A DNA stretch of 64,000 nt from Candidatus Fibrimonadaceae bacterium (GCA_031281345.1 JAITFN010000015.1:29116-93115); one strand, 5' to 3'; shown: positions 48,661-57,766, counted from the first letter of the stretch. A program made the numbers and translations. Notes: generated by a model not told the origin, from the sequence alone.

Positions 48661-49155
48661 ATGGAAAGCGTTTTAAATCTCGTAGTTAACGCAGAAAATG
48701 TGAGAGTACTATTAACACTAGTATTCGGTTTTAGTGGTTTTGTATGGCTTAAAACCTCCCTAGAAAAGAAAATAGGCGGACTTGACAAGCGTATAGACGG
48801 CGTTGAAACTGCCCTCAACAAGCGTATAGACAGCGTGGAAGTTTCCCTCAGCAAGCGTATAGACGAGCTAAGGGGAGACACAAATAAGCGTATAGATGAG
48901 CTAAAATACAACGATTTGGCATCTATACACAGGCGTATAGACGAAGTTGAATTTTCTCTCGGCAAGCGGATAGACGGTGTGGAAGCTGCCCTCAACAGGC
49001 GTATAGATGAAGTTGAACATTCTCTCAACGATCTAAAATACAACGATTTTGCCCATTTAAACAGCACAATTGAGGCTCTAACCTACGCTTTGGAGAAAAA
49101 TGGCTCTTTAAAACCAGAAGATAAAGGGTACATAGATAGCAGGCTGGCACGTTAA
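48661..49155 (+). CDS. Membrane-anchored coiled-coil protein with 11-residue repeats
   Basis: A 164-residue protein. Residues about 15-35 form a hydrophobic anchor. From about 38 to 125 the sequence consists of near-repeats of KRIDGVETALN (KRID-x-VE-x-x-L-x), interrupted twice by an LKYNDLA-type spacer. Eleven-residue periodicity points to a hendecad coiled coil. The DNA shows matching 33-base repeats (AAGCGTATAGACG). AGGAGG precedes the ATG. It stands directly before the hook gene; a motility role is not shown. Confidence 0.7.
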   Translation: MESVLNLVVNAENVRVLLTLVFGFSGFVWLKTSLEKKIGGLDKRIDGVETALNKRIDSVEVSLSKRIDELRGDTNKRIDELKYNDLASIHRRIDEVEFSLGKRIDGVEAALNRRIDEVEHSLNDLKYNDFAHLNSTIEALTYALEKNGSLKPEDKGYIDSRLAR

Positions 49156-49251
49156 AAATCTGGTTCAGACAAAAAGAATTTAGACAACTTGGCACGATTT
49201 TTGCTCTCTAAAACCTTGAGAAATGGTATCAAAATAAGCAAGGAGCCAAAA

Positions 49252-52200
49252 ATGCTAAGATCTCTAAATTCTGGTGTAACCGGATTGATGAACCACCAAG
49301 TGCGAATGGATGTTATCGGTAATAACATCTCCAACGTCAACACAGTTGGCTTTAAAGGTCGCCGAGTGACCTTTGAAGAGAGTTTTAACCAGCTAATCAA
49401 AGGTGCAAGCCGAACCGAAAGCAAGGCGGGTGGAACTAACCCGATGCAGGTTGGCTTGGGCGTGAGCGTTGGCTCTATAGATGTGCTGACGGGGCAAGGC
49501 AACTTGCAGAATACCGGCAGGATTTTTGACCTTGCCATTGAAGGAAACGCTTTCTTTGGCGTTAGCGATGGCAATGGCACATATTATACTAGGAACGGCG
49601 CGTTCCAGTTAGATTCAGAAGGCTATATTATATTGCCCACAAACGGCTATGTGCTTCAGGGCAGAATGGCAGATTCCTTTGGAAACTTCCCTCCAGGAAC
49701 TGCTATTGGCAATTTACAAATACCGCTGAGCCAGCAGGCTCCGGCAAAGGAGACCACAGAGGTTATTATAGCTAGGAACTTGGATTCTGAAGCAGATGCA
49801 AAAGGCTCTGTTACATACAGCCAGAGAATGTTGCACCCAGCAGATGAGGCAAGACAGCCATCAACAAATACTATAAATGACCCAGGCAAAGAATCAACTA
49901 CCCTTAACTCTTTATATAATAGCAAAGGGCAGTCTTTGAGCATAAAAGAAAATGATGCTTTGACAATCTCTTGGTCTGACCAAGCTTCCGTGACATCTGG
50001 AATGCCGTCTTTCGGTTCGCTTACCGTTAAAGTTAGCGAACAAGATGGAGAACGCGATATTAACGGGCTTAGAACCACCGTTTGGACCATAAACGATTTT
50101 GCAGAGGCTATCACAGAAGCTATAAATCACGATAGGAATGGAAATAGACTTACTTATACGGCACTAGATACAGAGCCGCTTTTGGCTGATGGAGTTACTC
50201 CGAATCCTACTTATAATCAATATATAACTAAAGATGTAAACCACAAAGTTACTTTAGTTCAAGATCCTATATCCGGTGCATATACTGGTGAATTGCAGAT
50301 AATATATGACCCCGGAATGTTAGCAGCTACTAACGATCCCCTCTCTAGAGCCGATGCTACTCAAATTTTCAATTTGCAGATAACTTCTACAAATCCTCTC
50401 AGCAACTCTTATGTTAATAAGGCATTCAGCTTTGGTTCTCATATAGGTCCGGAAATTGGAAACTATCCGCAGAACACAGACCCTAATAGAGTAAAATCAG
50501 ATGCTCTTTTGCGCCCAGCCGAGCAGTTTGACTATATGTATATGCTAAGAGATGCCAATGGAAACAGATTGTATCCTGGTCTTGATGCAGGCGACCCAAT
50601 AGACGTTTATGGTTCTATCGGTAAATCTTCAATTGAAGATGGAAAATCCGACCCTCTTAATTTCTATCCGCCAAATGCTTACGATATTAGCGGTACTGTG
50701 AAGACCCCTGTTTCCATCACTGATGCAGTGAGCCTTAAAGAAATAAATGATTATGAACAATGGGTTCAGGATGTAAATAAGTGGGTATCTTCTAGCAAAA
50801 ATAATCAAATTTGGAAAACACCACCCACTCCCACTTATCCGCCCACTCTTGGCACTCAGCAATCTATAGGTACTCCTCCGGGTTCCAATAATTATGGTGT
50901 TTCCACAACCGCTTCTTTTGCGGATAAAGAGGCTGCTTATCTGGCTTATCTGAACAATCCAGAAGCACCTACGCCCGTACCAAATCCACCTATTGAGGCA
51001 CCGGTTCCTTCACTGTTAAATTCACATTTATATGGAGCGACCCCTGCTCTAGTTTCATACGCTGGTGTAACAGGCTTAAATTATGATATTGACCCACAAA
51101 CTGGGCGTATTATACAAGTCACTATGAATGCTCTTGACCCCATTAGCCAGAGAGAAGCTGATGAGTATAAAAAATGGGCAGCGGCTGTTAATAAATGGGC
51201 AGCAACACAGCCTGGTTATACAGCTGCTACACCCTTTGCTACTAAAGCAGCTGATTATAATGGAGCAAGTCCACCAGCTCCCGCAGATGCTCTTCCCACG
51301 CCTTCAATTTACCCTGCAGGCGCAGGTATTAGTGTAGGCTACACATTTAATACATTGACTGGAACTATTGAAACCATTACGAGTGGTGCTACAACCTTCT
51401 TTGCTGGTGAGTTAAAGAATGTAACCCTTATGGACGACCTTCTTGCCAAAATAAGAAATGATTTCAAATTGCCTGCGGAATATGTTGACAGGGATGGAAA
51501 TCACCTCTTGAGCGTTGGTATGAACCCATCTGGTACAGATGACGGTATTCCTCCGGGATCCATTGTGATTCGCGGTTCAAAAGGCAAAGACTTCTCCATA
51601 AACAACTTGTCTATCCGAGGAGTCAATTCAAACTCAGACAAAGTGGCACCGACATTCTTCAATGCCGCAATGGGCTTCACCGAAAAGAGAAAAGCCGAAG
51701 ACGTTGGAGTTTTCCCTGCCGTTATGAGCGTATTTGACGAATCCGGTGCAGAGCACGTGCTAACAATCAACTTTGTGCACACGGGCAGAGCGGGTGAATG
51801 GGAATGGAAAGCCAGTTTTGCAGGCAAAGAAGACATACTTCCGGGCAGCGGTTCGGGTAAGGTGACCTTTGGGCAAGACGGAACGGTTAGCTCTTGGATA
51901 TTTGACAATGGCGGTTCTCAGTTGCAGGTTGACCCGCACAATGGCTCTAACATAATGTATCTAAACTTGAGTGTTGGCGGTCCGGGCGATTTTAGAGGCA
52001 TAACGCAGTTTGCTGGTCCTTCTACGATAAATATCGTAGGTCAAGACGGCTACACAACAGGCAACCTGATAGAAGTCACCATAGATGAATATGGACTAAT
52101 AGAAGGAACGTTCTCAAACGGAACCAACCGCTCAATAGCCCAGATAATGATGATTGACTTTGCAAACCCAGGCGGCTTGCTAGACTTGAGCGATAGCATT

Positions 52201-52416
52201 TACTCAACATCTGCCAACTCTGGCGATCCGGTTTGGGGTCTCCCGATAACGCAGAGCTCCTCTAAGGTAAAACCCGGAGCAGTTGAAATGTCTAACGTTG
52301 ACTTGTCTGCTGAATTTACCAATATGATAACCACGCAGAGAGGTTATCAGGCAAACAGCCGCGTGATAACGGTTAGCGACACAATGCTAGAAGAGTTGGT
52401 AAACTTGAAGAGATAA
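49252..52416 (+). CDS. flgE: Flagellar hook protein FlgE, unusually large
   Basis: A 1054-residue protein, two to three times the usual length. The N-terminus (MLRSLNSGVTGLMNHQVRMD, GNNISNVNTVGFKGRR) and the C-terminus (VDLSAEFTNMITTQRGYQANSR) are canonical rod/hook motifs. The extra length lies in the middle: Pro/Ala/Thr-rich segments and a duplicated unit (INDYEQWVQDVNKW at about 495, ADEYKKWAAAVNKW at about 632). The start at 49252 has AAGGAG; an upstream ATG at 49189 does not begin with family sequence. Confidence 0.92.
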   Translation: MLRSLNSGVTGLMNHQVRMDVIGNNISNVNTVGFKGRRVTFEESFNQLIKGASRTESKAGGTNPMQVGLGVSVGSIDVLTGQGNLQNTGRIFDLAIEGNAFFGVSDGNGTYYTRNGAFQLDSEGYIILPTNGYVLQGRMADSFGNFPPGTAIGNLQIPLSQQAPAKETTEVIIARNLDSEADAKGSVTYSQRMLHPADEARQPSTNTINDPGKESTTLNSLYNSKGQSLSIKENDALTISWSDQASVTSGMPSFGSLTVKVSEQDGERDINGLRTTVWTINDFAEAITEAINHDRNGNRLTYTALDTEPLLADGVTPNPTYNQYITKDVNHKVTLVQDPISGAYTGELQIIYDPGMLAATNDPLSRADATQIFNLQITSTNPLSNSYVNKAFSFGSHIGPEIGNYPQNTDPNRVKSDALLRPAEQFDYMYMLRDANGNRLYPGLDAGDPIDVYGSIGKSSIEDGKSDPLNFYPPNAYDISGTVKTPVSITDAVSLKEINDYEQWVQDVNKWVSSSKNNQIWKTPPTPTYPPTLGTQQSIGTPPGSNNYGVSTTASFADKEAAYLAYLNNPEAPTPVPNPPIEAPVPSLLNSHLYGATPALVSYAGVTGLNYDIDPQTGRIIQVTMNALDPISQREADEYKKWAAAVNKWAATQPGYTAATPFATKAADYNGASPPAPADALPTPSIYPAGAGISVGYTFNTLTGTIETITSGATTFFAGELKNVTLMDDLLAKIRNDFKLPAEYVDRDGNHLLSVGMNPSGTDDGIPPGSIVIRGSKGKDFSINNLSIRGVNSNSDKVAPTFFNAAMGFTEKRKAEDVGVFPAVMSVFDESGAEHVLTINFVHTGRAGEWEWKASFAGKEDILPGSGSGKVTFGQDGTVSSWIFDNGGSQLQVDPHNGSNIMYLNLSVGGPGDFRGITQFAGPSTINIVGQDGYTTGNLIEVTIDEYGLIEGTFSNGTNRSIAQIMMIDFANPGGLLDLSDSIYSTSANSGDPVWGLPITQSSSKVKPGAVEMSNVDLSAEFTNMITTQRGYQANSRVITVSDTMLEELVNLKR

Positions 52417-52438
52417 TAGGTTAAATTAACTTGCTTAG

Positions 52439-52471
52439 GTTCAAGGGTTGAAAAACCCTTGAACTTTTTTT
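52439..52471 (+). terminator. Terminator of flgE
   Basis: GTTCAAGGGTT-GAAA-AACCCTTGAAC (52439-52464) followed by seven T residues, a strong intrinsic terminator 23 bases after the flgE stop codon. Confidence 0.92.
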
Positions 52472-52487
52472 ATTTACGAGCCTGCGG

Positions 52488-52808
52488 TTAATTACCAGCG
52501 CTACTGCTTGACCCTTCAGAATTGCTGCTTGATCCCTCAGAGCTACTGCTGGAGCCCTCGGAACTGCTGCTGAGTGCTTCTTCGGAGCTGCTGCTGAGTA
52601 CTTCCTCGGAGCTACTGCTGAGTACTTCTTCGGAACTGCTGCTAGAGCTACTGGAGCTGCTACTAGGGGAGCCAAAAGAACTGCTGCTTTTTGGCACGGA
52701 ACTGCTGCTAGGTTTGTCGCTCGGTTCATCTGGTTCAACCTCGCCGCAACCTATTAGTACAAGAAGCCCGCAAAAAAACAGGGCACTGGTTAAGGATATT
52801 GCTTTCAT
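52488..52808 (-). CDS. Serine-rich lipoprotein made almost only of linker
   Basis: A 106-residue protein with signal peptide and lipobox LIGC (Cys21). From about residue 35 onward it is low-complexity: SSSS runs and repeats of EEVLSSSSEE and EGSSSSSEG. In Fibrobacter such serine linkers usually precede a functional domain; here the protein stops instead. It may be a truncated lipoprotein or a surface spacer. TATATT lies seven bases before the ATG and no Shine-Dalgarno sequence is seen. Confidence 0.6.
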   Translation of the reverse strand: MKAISLTSALFFCGLLVLIGCGEVEPDEPSDKPSSSSVPKSSSSFGSPSSSSSSSSSSSEEVLSSSSEEVLSSSSEEALSSSSEGSSSSSEGSSSNSEGSSSSAGN

Positions 52809-52838
52809 AATAGAAAATATAGTAAATCCATAGTAAAA

Positions 52839-53558
52839 CTAATCTTCTTCCGTGGAATTGAATAGCTCATTGAATCTTGCATTCACTACATTACGTATAT
52901 ACGAGTTAAAAACTATTTTACCTTGCTTGCTTGTGTTGATTAGGTCTAATTTTTTCCACGTATTGGCCCTTCGCTCAAGTGTACTGTGTAACTTGCTATG
53001 AAAGTGATTACCCCAAGAATTGATATTGTCAAACAAAACTAGGTAAAAAGAATTCGCTGTTATGATATTTATCGTAGTCAAAAAATCATCTATGCTTTTG
53101 GCAAAGTCAGTAATTGGCTCGTCTTTTTTGTCGTGCTTTTTTATGTATTTCAGCAGTTTTACAGCTAAATAATCCTGTTCCCATTTGTTCAAATTTGCCA
53201 GTTTCGGTGTGTGTGTAGCAGGATCGTTCAAGAAATCCATTATGCTAAACGAAGGCCTCAATTTCTCTAAGTCGGCGTTAGGGGCTGGCAGGTAATCCTT
53301 AACAACTTCAATTAAAAATTTGTGTATCTGATTAGAATGAGCTTTAGATCTTAACGTTAAGACTTTCTCTCTCTCTATTCCGAAAGTGTCTACTGTTTTA
53401 ACAGTGGTGTGATCGTAAAACCCTACAGCTTTTATGCTGCCTCCCGATGTGACAATAATGTTTTTAGACATTTCATTTTCGGCGTCTATGAAAACTTCAT
53501 AGCCTTCTTTTTTTAGAAACTCTATAGCCTCTTCTGTTGTGTTGGGCACATGGCTCAT
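52839..53558 (-). CDS. Hypothetical protein
   Basis: A 239-residue soluble protein starting MSHVPNTTEEAIEFL, with AGGAG before the ATG. The first 60 residues look like an alpha/beta domain (EEAIEFLKKEGYEVFIDAEN), followed by a helical part. No signal peptide or known family is recognised. It is divergent from the bactofilin gene. Confidence 0.6.
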   Translation of the reverse strand: MSHVPNTTEEAIEFLKKEGYEVFIDAENEMSKNIIVTSGGSIKAVGFYDHTTVKTVDTFGIEREKVLTLRSKAHSNQIHKFLIEVVKDYLPAPNADLEKLRPSFSIMDFLNDPATHTPKLANLNKWEQDYLAVKLLKYIKKHDKKDEPITDFAKSIDDFLTTINIITANSFYLVLFDNINSWGNHFHSKLHSTLERRANTWKKLDLINTSKQGKIVFNSYIRNVVNARFNELFNSTEED

Positions 53559-53645
53559 GTTCTGTCTCCTATGGTTGGTTATGCCTATAGGGAGAATTAT
53601 AGAAATTTACTATATTATCTTTGAATTTTTCGAGAGGTTTTAAAT

Positions 53646-53993
53646 ATGTCTTCAAAATCCAGCAGCGAGCTTACGCATTTAAGCACTTCTACCGTGATAG
53701 AAGGTACCATAGATTTGGAGAACGATATCCGCATAGCCGGCTCTGTCGTTGGAAAAATTAGCACAAGAGGCACACTTATAGTTGAACAAACTGGTAAAAT
53801 AAAAGGCGAAATAAAGGCAAATGCCGCAACCATAGCCGGTAAAATCCAGGGCAACATAGAGTGTGACGGCCTAATGACGCTGGAAAGCCGCTCTTGTTTC
53901 GTTGGCGACATAAAAACCCGCCAAATTGTGATAAACGAGAACGCCGAATTTCAGGGAAACTGCGCAATGCCTATAAGTGCAGCCGGGGAATGA
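53646..53993 (+). CDS. Bactofilin (polymer-forming cytoskeletal protein)
   Basis: A 115-residue protein with the bactofilin beta-helix: TVIEGTIDLENDIRIAGSVVGKI, GKIKGEIKANAATIAGKIQGNI and the following turns. Bactofilins assemble without nucleotide into filaments or patches at the membrane and help set cell shape. GAGAGG precedes the ATG. The last 23 bases overlap the convergent U32 peptidase gene. Confidence 0.92.
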   Translation: MSSKSSSELTHLSTSTVIEGTIDLENDIRIAGSVVGKISTRGTLIVEQTGKIKGEIKANAATIAGKIQGNIECDGLMTLESRSCFVGDIKTRQIVINENAEFQGNCAMPISAAGE

Positions 53994-55221
53994 GCTTATA
54001 CAGCTTATCGCCTCGCCTAACAAGCTCTTTGACCGGAATTGAAAATAAAGAGCCTTTTTTAACCTGCGGAACGCTTTTTCCGCCATTTTCTCTCAGTTCT
54101 TCTGCTTTTTGCTCCAAAACCCCTGTCGTGGAGCCTATTATCAGTATATCTTCGCCTAGGCAGAGCTCCTCTCCGGTTTCAAATAGGATTTCTGCTACTT
54201 TTATGTTTGAAAAGTAGTTTACGACCTTTCCCAGATAGACCTTTGAGGTGAGGGCTTTTGTTCCGTGGACATCAGACCACTCCCCGAGCCTCTGCCCTAG
54301 GTAATAGCCATTCCAAAAACCCCTGTTGAAAACGGTCGCAAGCCTCTCTTGCAAGCTCTTTGCTTTTTCTTCCGTAAAGGTTCCAGCAAAATGGCTATCT
54401 GCGGCTTGCTTGTAGCACTCAACGGTTGTTTTAACGTATTCGGGTGCACGTGCCCTGCCTTCAATTTTAAGAATGCTAACGCCCGCTTCTATAATCTTAT
54501 CCAAAAATTCAATGGTGCATAAATCCTTTGGCGACATTATGTATTGGTTGTCTATTTCAAGCTCTTCGCTTGTTTCTAAATCTTTCACCGAATATCCACG
54601 CCTGCAAACCTGAAAACAGTCGCCTCGGTTTGCAGAATGGTTGTAGTGGTGCAGGCTCAAATAGCATTTGCCAGAAATTGCCATACAAAGCGCGCCGTGG
54701 CAAAAAATTTCGATTTTCACCAAATTTCCAGAAGGTCCTTTTATTTGCCGCTTTTCAATTTCTTTGATTATATCTGCAACATCTGAAAGAGTGAGTTCGC
54801 GAGCCAGCACCATAACATCGCAAAAAGCAGAAAAAAATTCCACCGCCTCTATGTTTGAAATATTCAGCTGAGTTGAGGCGTGTAGCTCAATTCCTTTTTT
54901 GCGAGCATAACTTAAAACCGCCATATCTGAGGCTATTATCGCGTTTATTCCATTCTCACCTGCTACATCAACTATTCTCCGCATTTGCTCCATTTCATGG
55001 TCGTAAATCACGGTGTTCAGGGTTAAATAACATTTCACATTTTTTTCTTTGCAAATAGCGCTTATTTTTGCCAAATCTTCTAAGCTGAAATTATTTGAAT
55101 TTCTAGCCCTCATATTCAAATTTTCCGCACCAAAATAAACCGAATGCGCTCCCGCATTTATAGCCGCCATAAGAGACTCGTAAGAACCAGCCGGCGCCAT
55201 TACCTCTATTTTATTTTGCAT
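53971..55221 (-). CDS. U32 family peptidase/tRNA or rRNA hydroxylation protein
   Basis: A 416-residue protein with MAPAGSYESLMAAINAGAHSVYFG at the N-terminus, a TIM-barrel pattern, and the cysteine cluster CHGALC, GKCYLS, GDCFQVCRR (about residues 172-205), as in TrhP (YegQ) and RlhA. These act in prephenate-dependent hydroxylation of tRNA U34 or of 23S rRNA; the family is also annotated as collagenase. Which member this is cannot be decided from sequence inspection. Confidence 0.88.
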   Translation of the reverse strand: MQNKIEVMAPAGSYESLMAAINAGAHSVYFGAENLNMRARNSNNFSLEDLAKISAICKEKNVKCYLTLNTVIYDHEMEQMRRIVDVAGENGINAIIASDMAVLSYARKKGIELHASTQLNISNIEAVEFFSAFCDVMVLARELTLSDVADIIKEIEKRQIKGPSGNLVKIEIFCHGALCMAISGKCYLSLHHYNHSANRGDCFQVCRRGYSVKDLETSEELEIDNQYIMSPKDLCTIEFLDKIIEAGVSILKIEGRARAPEYVKTTVECYKQAADSHFAGTFTEEKAKSLQERLATVFNRGFWNGYYLGQRLGEWSDVHGTKALTSKVYLGKVVNYFSNIKVAEILFETGEELCLGEDILIIGSTTGVLEQKAEELRENGGKSVPQVKKGSLFSIPVKELVRRGDKLYKLIPRLHL

Positions 55222-55278
55222 TTTGAATAAAGTAGCAAAAGTTTTATTCTATATTCTCTATAGTTTGGAGATAAATAT

Positions 55279-55434
55279 ATGTTAGACGCAGATATAAAAA
55301 AATTTAGGGGAAGCCTTGTTCTTCAATTAGAAAATGCAAAAGACCAAGAGCTTCATTGGGAGGCAAAAGCCTACGCAGAATGTATAACTATGCTAGACCC
55401 CATCCTCAAGAAAAACGGTATCGAAATTAATTAA
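55279..55434 (+). CDS. Small hypothetical protein
   Basis: A 51-residue acidic, helical protein (MLDADIKKFRGSLVLQ) with GGAG eight bases before the ATG and its own upstream space. Its 3' end overlaps the convergent phosphopantetheinyl transferase gene by 42 bases. No family is recognised. Confidence 0.6.
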   Translation: MLDADIKKFRGSLVLQLENAKDQELHWEAKAYAECITMLDPILKKNGIEIN

Positions 55435-55929
55435 CCCGCTTCGCACACAAAGAGCGATTTCGTGTTTTTCTTTATACATACCTTGCAAGTTCCATATTTT
55501 TGCATTTGGATATAAGCCGTTTTTTATCACAGAAAAAAATTCGCCACCCATACATTTATAGTATGCTTCCTTTTTTGTCCATAAGGGATAAAATGTTTCT
55601 GCTTTTTTTGCAACTTCGCCCTCTGCAAAAAATCTTTTTGAAATAGCTTCAAAATTTTTCTCTTTGTAAAACTCCAAATCTATTCCAACATCGCATTCCT
55701 TGGAATATGCGAGAACGCACTCGCCCTTGCTATTGCTCCAGTTTGCAAAACCCATACCCGGCGGCAAAAAGGGCTTGCCAGAAGAACTCGTTATTATATG
55801 GATTTTTTCTTGTTTCAAAATTTGCCCCAAAACTTTCAATGGCCATTTTTTTAAATGCTCGCCAGAAGGCATCGCGTACAAGAACACGGAACCTTCAGGA
55901 ACACGCAAAATTAACCAAGGTTCAGGCAT
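55393..55929 (-). CDS. 4'-phosphopantetheinyl transferase (Sfp superfamily)
   Basis: A 178-residue enzyme that moves 4'-phosphopantetheine from CoA to acyl or peptidyl carrier proteins. The magnesium motif VGIDLE (about residue 80) and WTKKEAYYK (about 118-126) are diagnostic. It begins just after tRNA-Ala on the same strand (three bases). No carrier-protein or NRPS/PKS genes are in the window, so its target is unknown. Confidence 0.87.
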   Translation of the reverse strand: MPEPWLILRVPEGSVFLYAMPSGEHLKKWPLKVLGQILKQEKIHIITSSSGKPFLPPGMGFANWSNSKGECVLAYSKECDVGIDLEFYKEKNFEAISKRFFAEGEVAKKAETFYPLWTKKEAYYKCMGGEFFSVIKNGLYPNAKIWNLQGMYKEKHEIALCVRSGLINFDTVFLEDGV

Positions 55930-55931
55930 AA

Positions 55932-56004
55932 TGGAGATAAGGGGAGTCGAACCCCTGGCCTACGCATTGCGAACGCGTCGCTCTACCAACTGAGCTATAT
56001 CCCC
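55932..56004 (-). tRNA. tRNA-Ala (anticodon CGC)
   Basis: A 73-base cloverleaf: acceptor GGGGATA with TATCTCC, including the G3-U70 pair that is the identity element of alanine tRNA, D arm GCTC/GAGC, anticodon loop TTCGCAA with CGC complementary to 55969-55971, and T arm AGGGG-TTCGACT-CCCCT. No CCA is encoded. Confidence 0.95.
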
Positions 56005-56675
56005 AAGGTCAGTGAGGAATATAGAAACTTTAAAATTCCCGTTTGGCAGGCTTTCCAGAGAACCACATCTATATAACCTTTGTTTAATCCTGTTGCTTTT
56101 TCTATTTGCGCAAACATTTTATCGCAGAGAATTTTCACGTCATCGCTTAAAGGAAAACCCTCTTTCAAATTTGATTTGCCAAGCGCAATGGCAAGCCGTT
56201 GAATCCACACATCGTATTTAACTTTGTTAATGCCCAAATTCCGTGCAAGGTGATTTTTTGTTACGTTGCCTATATGCGGCAATTCGCCCAAGTAATTCAA
56301 TTTTTCGTCTTCTGTTTTTAATTTGTAAAATCCGTCTCTGAAGTTTTCTCTGTTGTTCCAAATTTTAATTATGGCTCTTATTTTATTTACATTCCCAAAA
56401 ATTTTGAGCAAATTCTTTTCACAAATTTTCCCTCCGTTATGTATATAATTCATTATTTCCAAAAATTTTCTCTTGGCGATTTTTTGTCTAAAACCTCCCG
56501 CCAAAATGACATATATGCACTCTTCGGCAAATTCTCCCGCATTTAAGGCGGGAGGTTTTATTAATCTTTTTTTTATCGTCTCAAAACTATCTTTATCTTC
56601 GGCTATTCCACTTTCTATGAGATGCTTTTCAATTTTAAAAAAGAGAGAAGCATCTATTTTGCTTATATTTTTCAC
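55995..56675 (-). CDS. Helix-hairpin-helix DNA glycosylase-like protein
   Basis: A 226-residue protein. The segment LGELPHIGNVTKNHLARNLG, then KYDVWIQRLAIALG, resembles the HhH and catalytic Asp region of endonuclease III/AlkA-type glycosylases (LPGIGxKTA...D). No iron-sulphur cysteines are seen. Base-excision repair is therefore likely, with unknown substrate. The start is a GTG overlapping the previous stop by four bases (GTGA). The last ten bases lie inside the tRNA-Ala gene. Confidence 0.65.
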   Translation of the reverse strand: MKNISKIDASLFFKIEKHLIESGIAEDKDSFETIKKRLIKPPALNAGEFAEECIYVILAGGFRQKIAKRKFLEIMNYIHNGGKICEKNLLKIFGNVNKIRAIIKIWNNRENFRDGFYKLKTEDEKLNYLGELPHIGNVTKNHLARNLGINKVKYDVWIQRLAIALGKSNLKEGFPLSDDVKILCDKMFAQIEKATGLNKGYIDVVLWKACQTGILKFLYSSLTLGI

Positions 56676-57766
56676 TTCAACACAATTTTAACTATCTGCT
56701 TTTGCGAATCGTTTTTCGCGACTGCATAGTAAACGCCTGATTTCTGGTTTACCAAGCTAATTGTGGTGGTTCCTTTCAACACTTTCTGGCTCAAAACTAG
56801 TTTGCCGTTTATGTTGAACAGGGATATTGTTGCATTTTTGTCAGAAGCAATTTGCAAGTTGCGAGCAAAGCTAACAACGTTCAAGCCAAAGACCGGAGCT
56901 TTGTTGTAAGATATAATTGGTTCGGTATCTTCAGAAGAGCTTGAAGTGCCATCGCCAGAGGAACTTGATGTGCCGCCAGAGGAGCTTGATCCGCCACTAG
57001 AGGAGCTTGTGCCACCGCTAGAGGAACTTGTACCACCGCTGGAGGAACTTGTACCACCGCTGGAAGAGCTTGGTGCACTGCTACTAGAAGGCAGGGTACC
57101 GCCTAAGCATTTAACAGTACCTATGGTAAGGGTTTTGCCTACTGCGGCTGTTCCTCCGTCAATTACCCAAGACATTTGAAAAACTTTCTTTAAATTTAAA
57201 GTAGGTTTCGTGGCAGTTTGGCATTTTGAGGGAGTTTCCCCTGTCCAAGTGTTAATAAGTCCGTTAGTCTCCAAATTTGCAAAAGTTATCGTTTCAGTTT
57301 TTAAGGTAGTACTTGCGGCTACACCCTTTTTACCCCATTTATTAGAGCCTTCATCTTTGTTGGTGCCGTTACAGAGGGCAGGATCAAATGCCAATTCAAA
57401 GTTATGAGCATCACCTTTATACTCATAAGAGAACCCTCCTGAACAATCTCCCATATTCGGAACGGCAGTTTCGGCTGTATTTTTGAGGCTAAGAACAGCT
57501 GCATCCCAATCATTCACAGTTGCATCTGCAGACTTTTTTATTATGGGCTTAATTACTGCATAACCATTATCAAATGCTGCTAAACCATATTCATCTTCTT
57601 CATTACCAGGCAGAAGCCACCCTGTACCATAGACGGAAATATAATCGTTGTAAGCAGTTTTTGGATTGCTTGTCACCGTTGCACCTAGTTTTAATATGTC
57701 ATAGTCAGCAAAAACGCTGCCAACCATAAGTCCGAGTGCGGTTATTCCGCACGCCAATTTGTTCAT
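56672..57766 (-). CDS. Secreted protein with Ser/Gly linker and C-terminal sorting domain
   Basis: A 364-residue protein. The start at 57766 has GGAGG and gives a signal peptide (MNKLACGITALGLMVGSVFA). Residues about 20-215 form an unrecognised domain. Then comes a linker of SSSSGGT units (about 220-270) and a C-terminal domain of about 70 residues (ISLFNINGKLVLSQ, GVYYAVAKNDSQKQIVKIVLK) of the type-9 secretion/sorting kind. The protein is probably exported and surface bound. It is coupled to the glycosylase-like gene by four bases. Confidence 0.8.
   Translation of the reverse strand: MNKLACGITALGLMVGSVFADYDILKLGATVTSNPKTAYNDYISVYGTGWLLPGNEEDEYGLAAFDNGYAVIKPIIKKSADATVNDWDAAVLSLKNTAETAVPNMGDCSGGFSYEYKGDAHNFELAFDPALCNGTNKDEGSNKWGKKGVAASTTLKTETITFANLETNGLINTWTGETPSKCQTATKPTLNLKKVFQMSWVIDGGTAAVGKTLTIGTVKCLGGTLPSSSSAPSSSSGGTSSSSGGTSSSSGGTSSSSGGSSSSGGTSSSSGDGTSSSSEDTEPIISYNKAPVFGLNVVSFARNLQIASDKNATISLFNINGKLVLSQKVLKGTTTISLVNQKSGVYYAVAKNDSQKQIVKIVLK

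Noticed and set aside
48780..49060. Regular 33-base repeats considered as a CRISPR-like array
   Set aside because: The repeats are within one reading frame, have no unique spacers and encode an 11-residue protein repeat. No CRISPR array or cas gene is seen anywhere in the window.
52522..52833. Leucine-rich frame opposite the serine-rich lipoprotein
   Set aside because: It is the complement of serine codons; low complexity without initiation signals.
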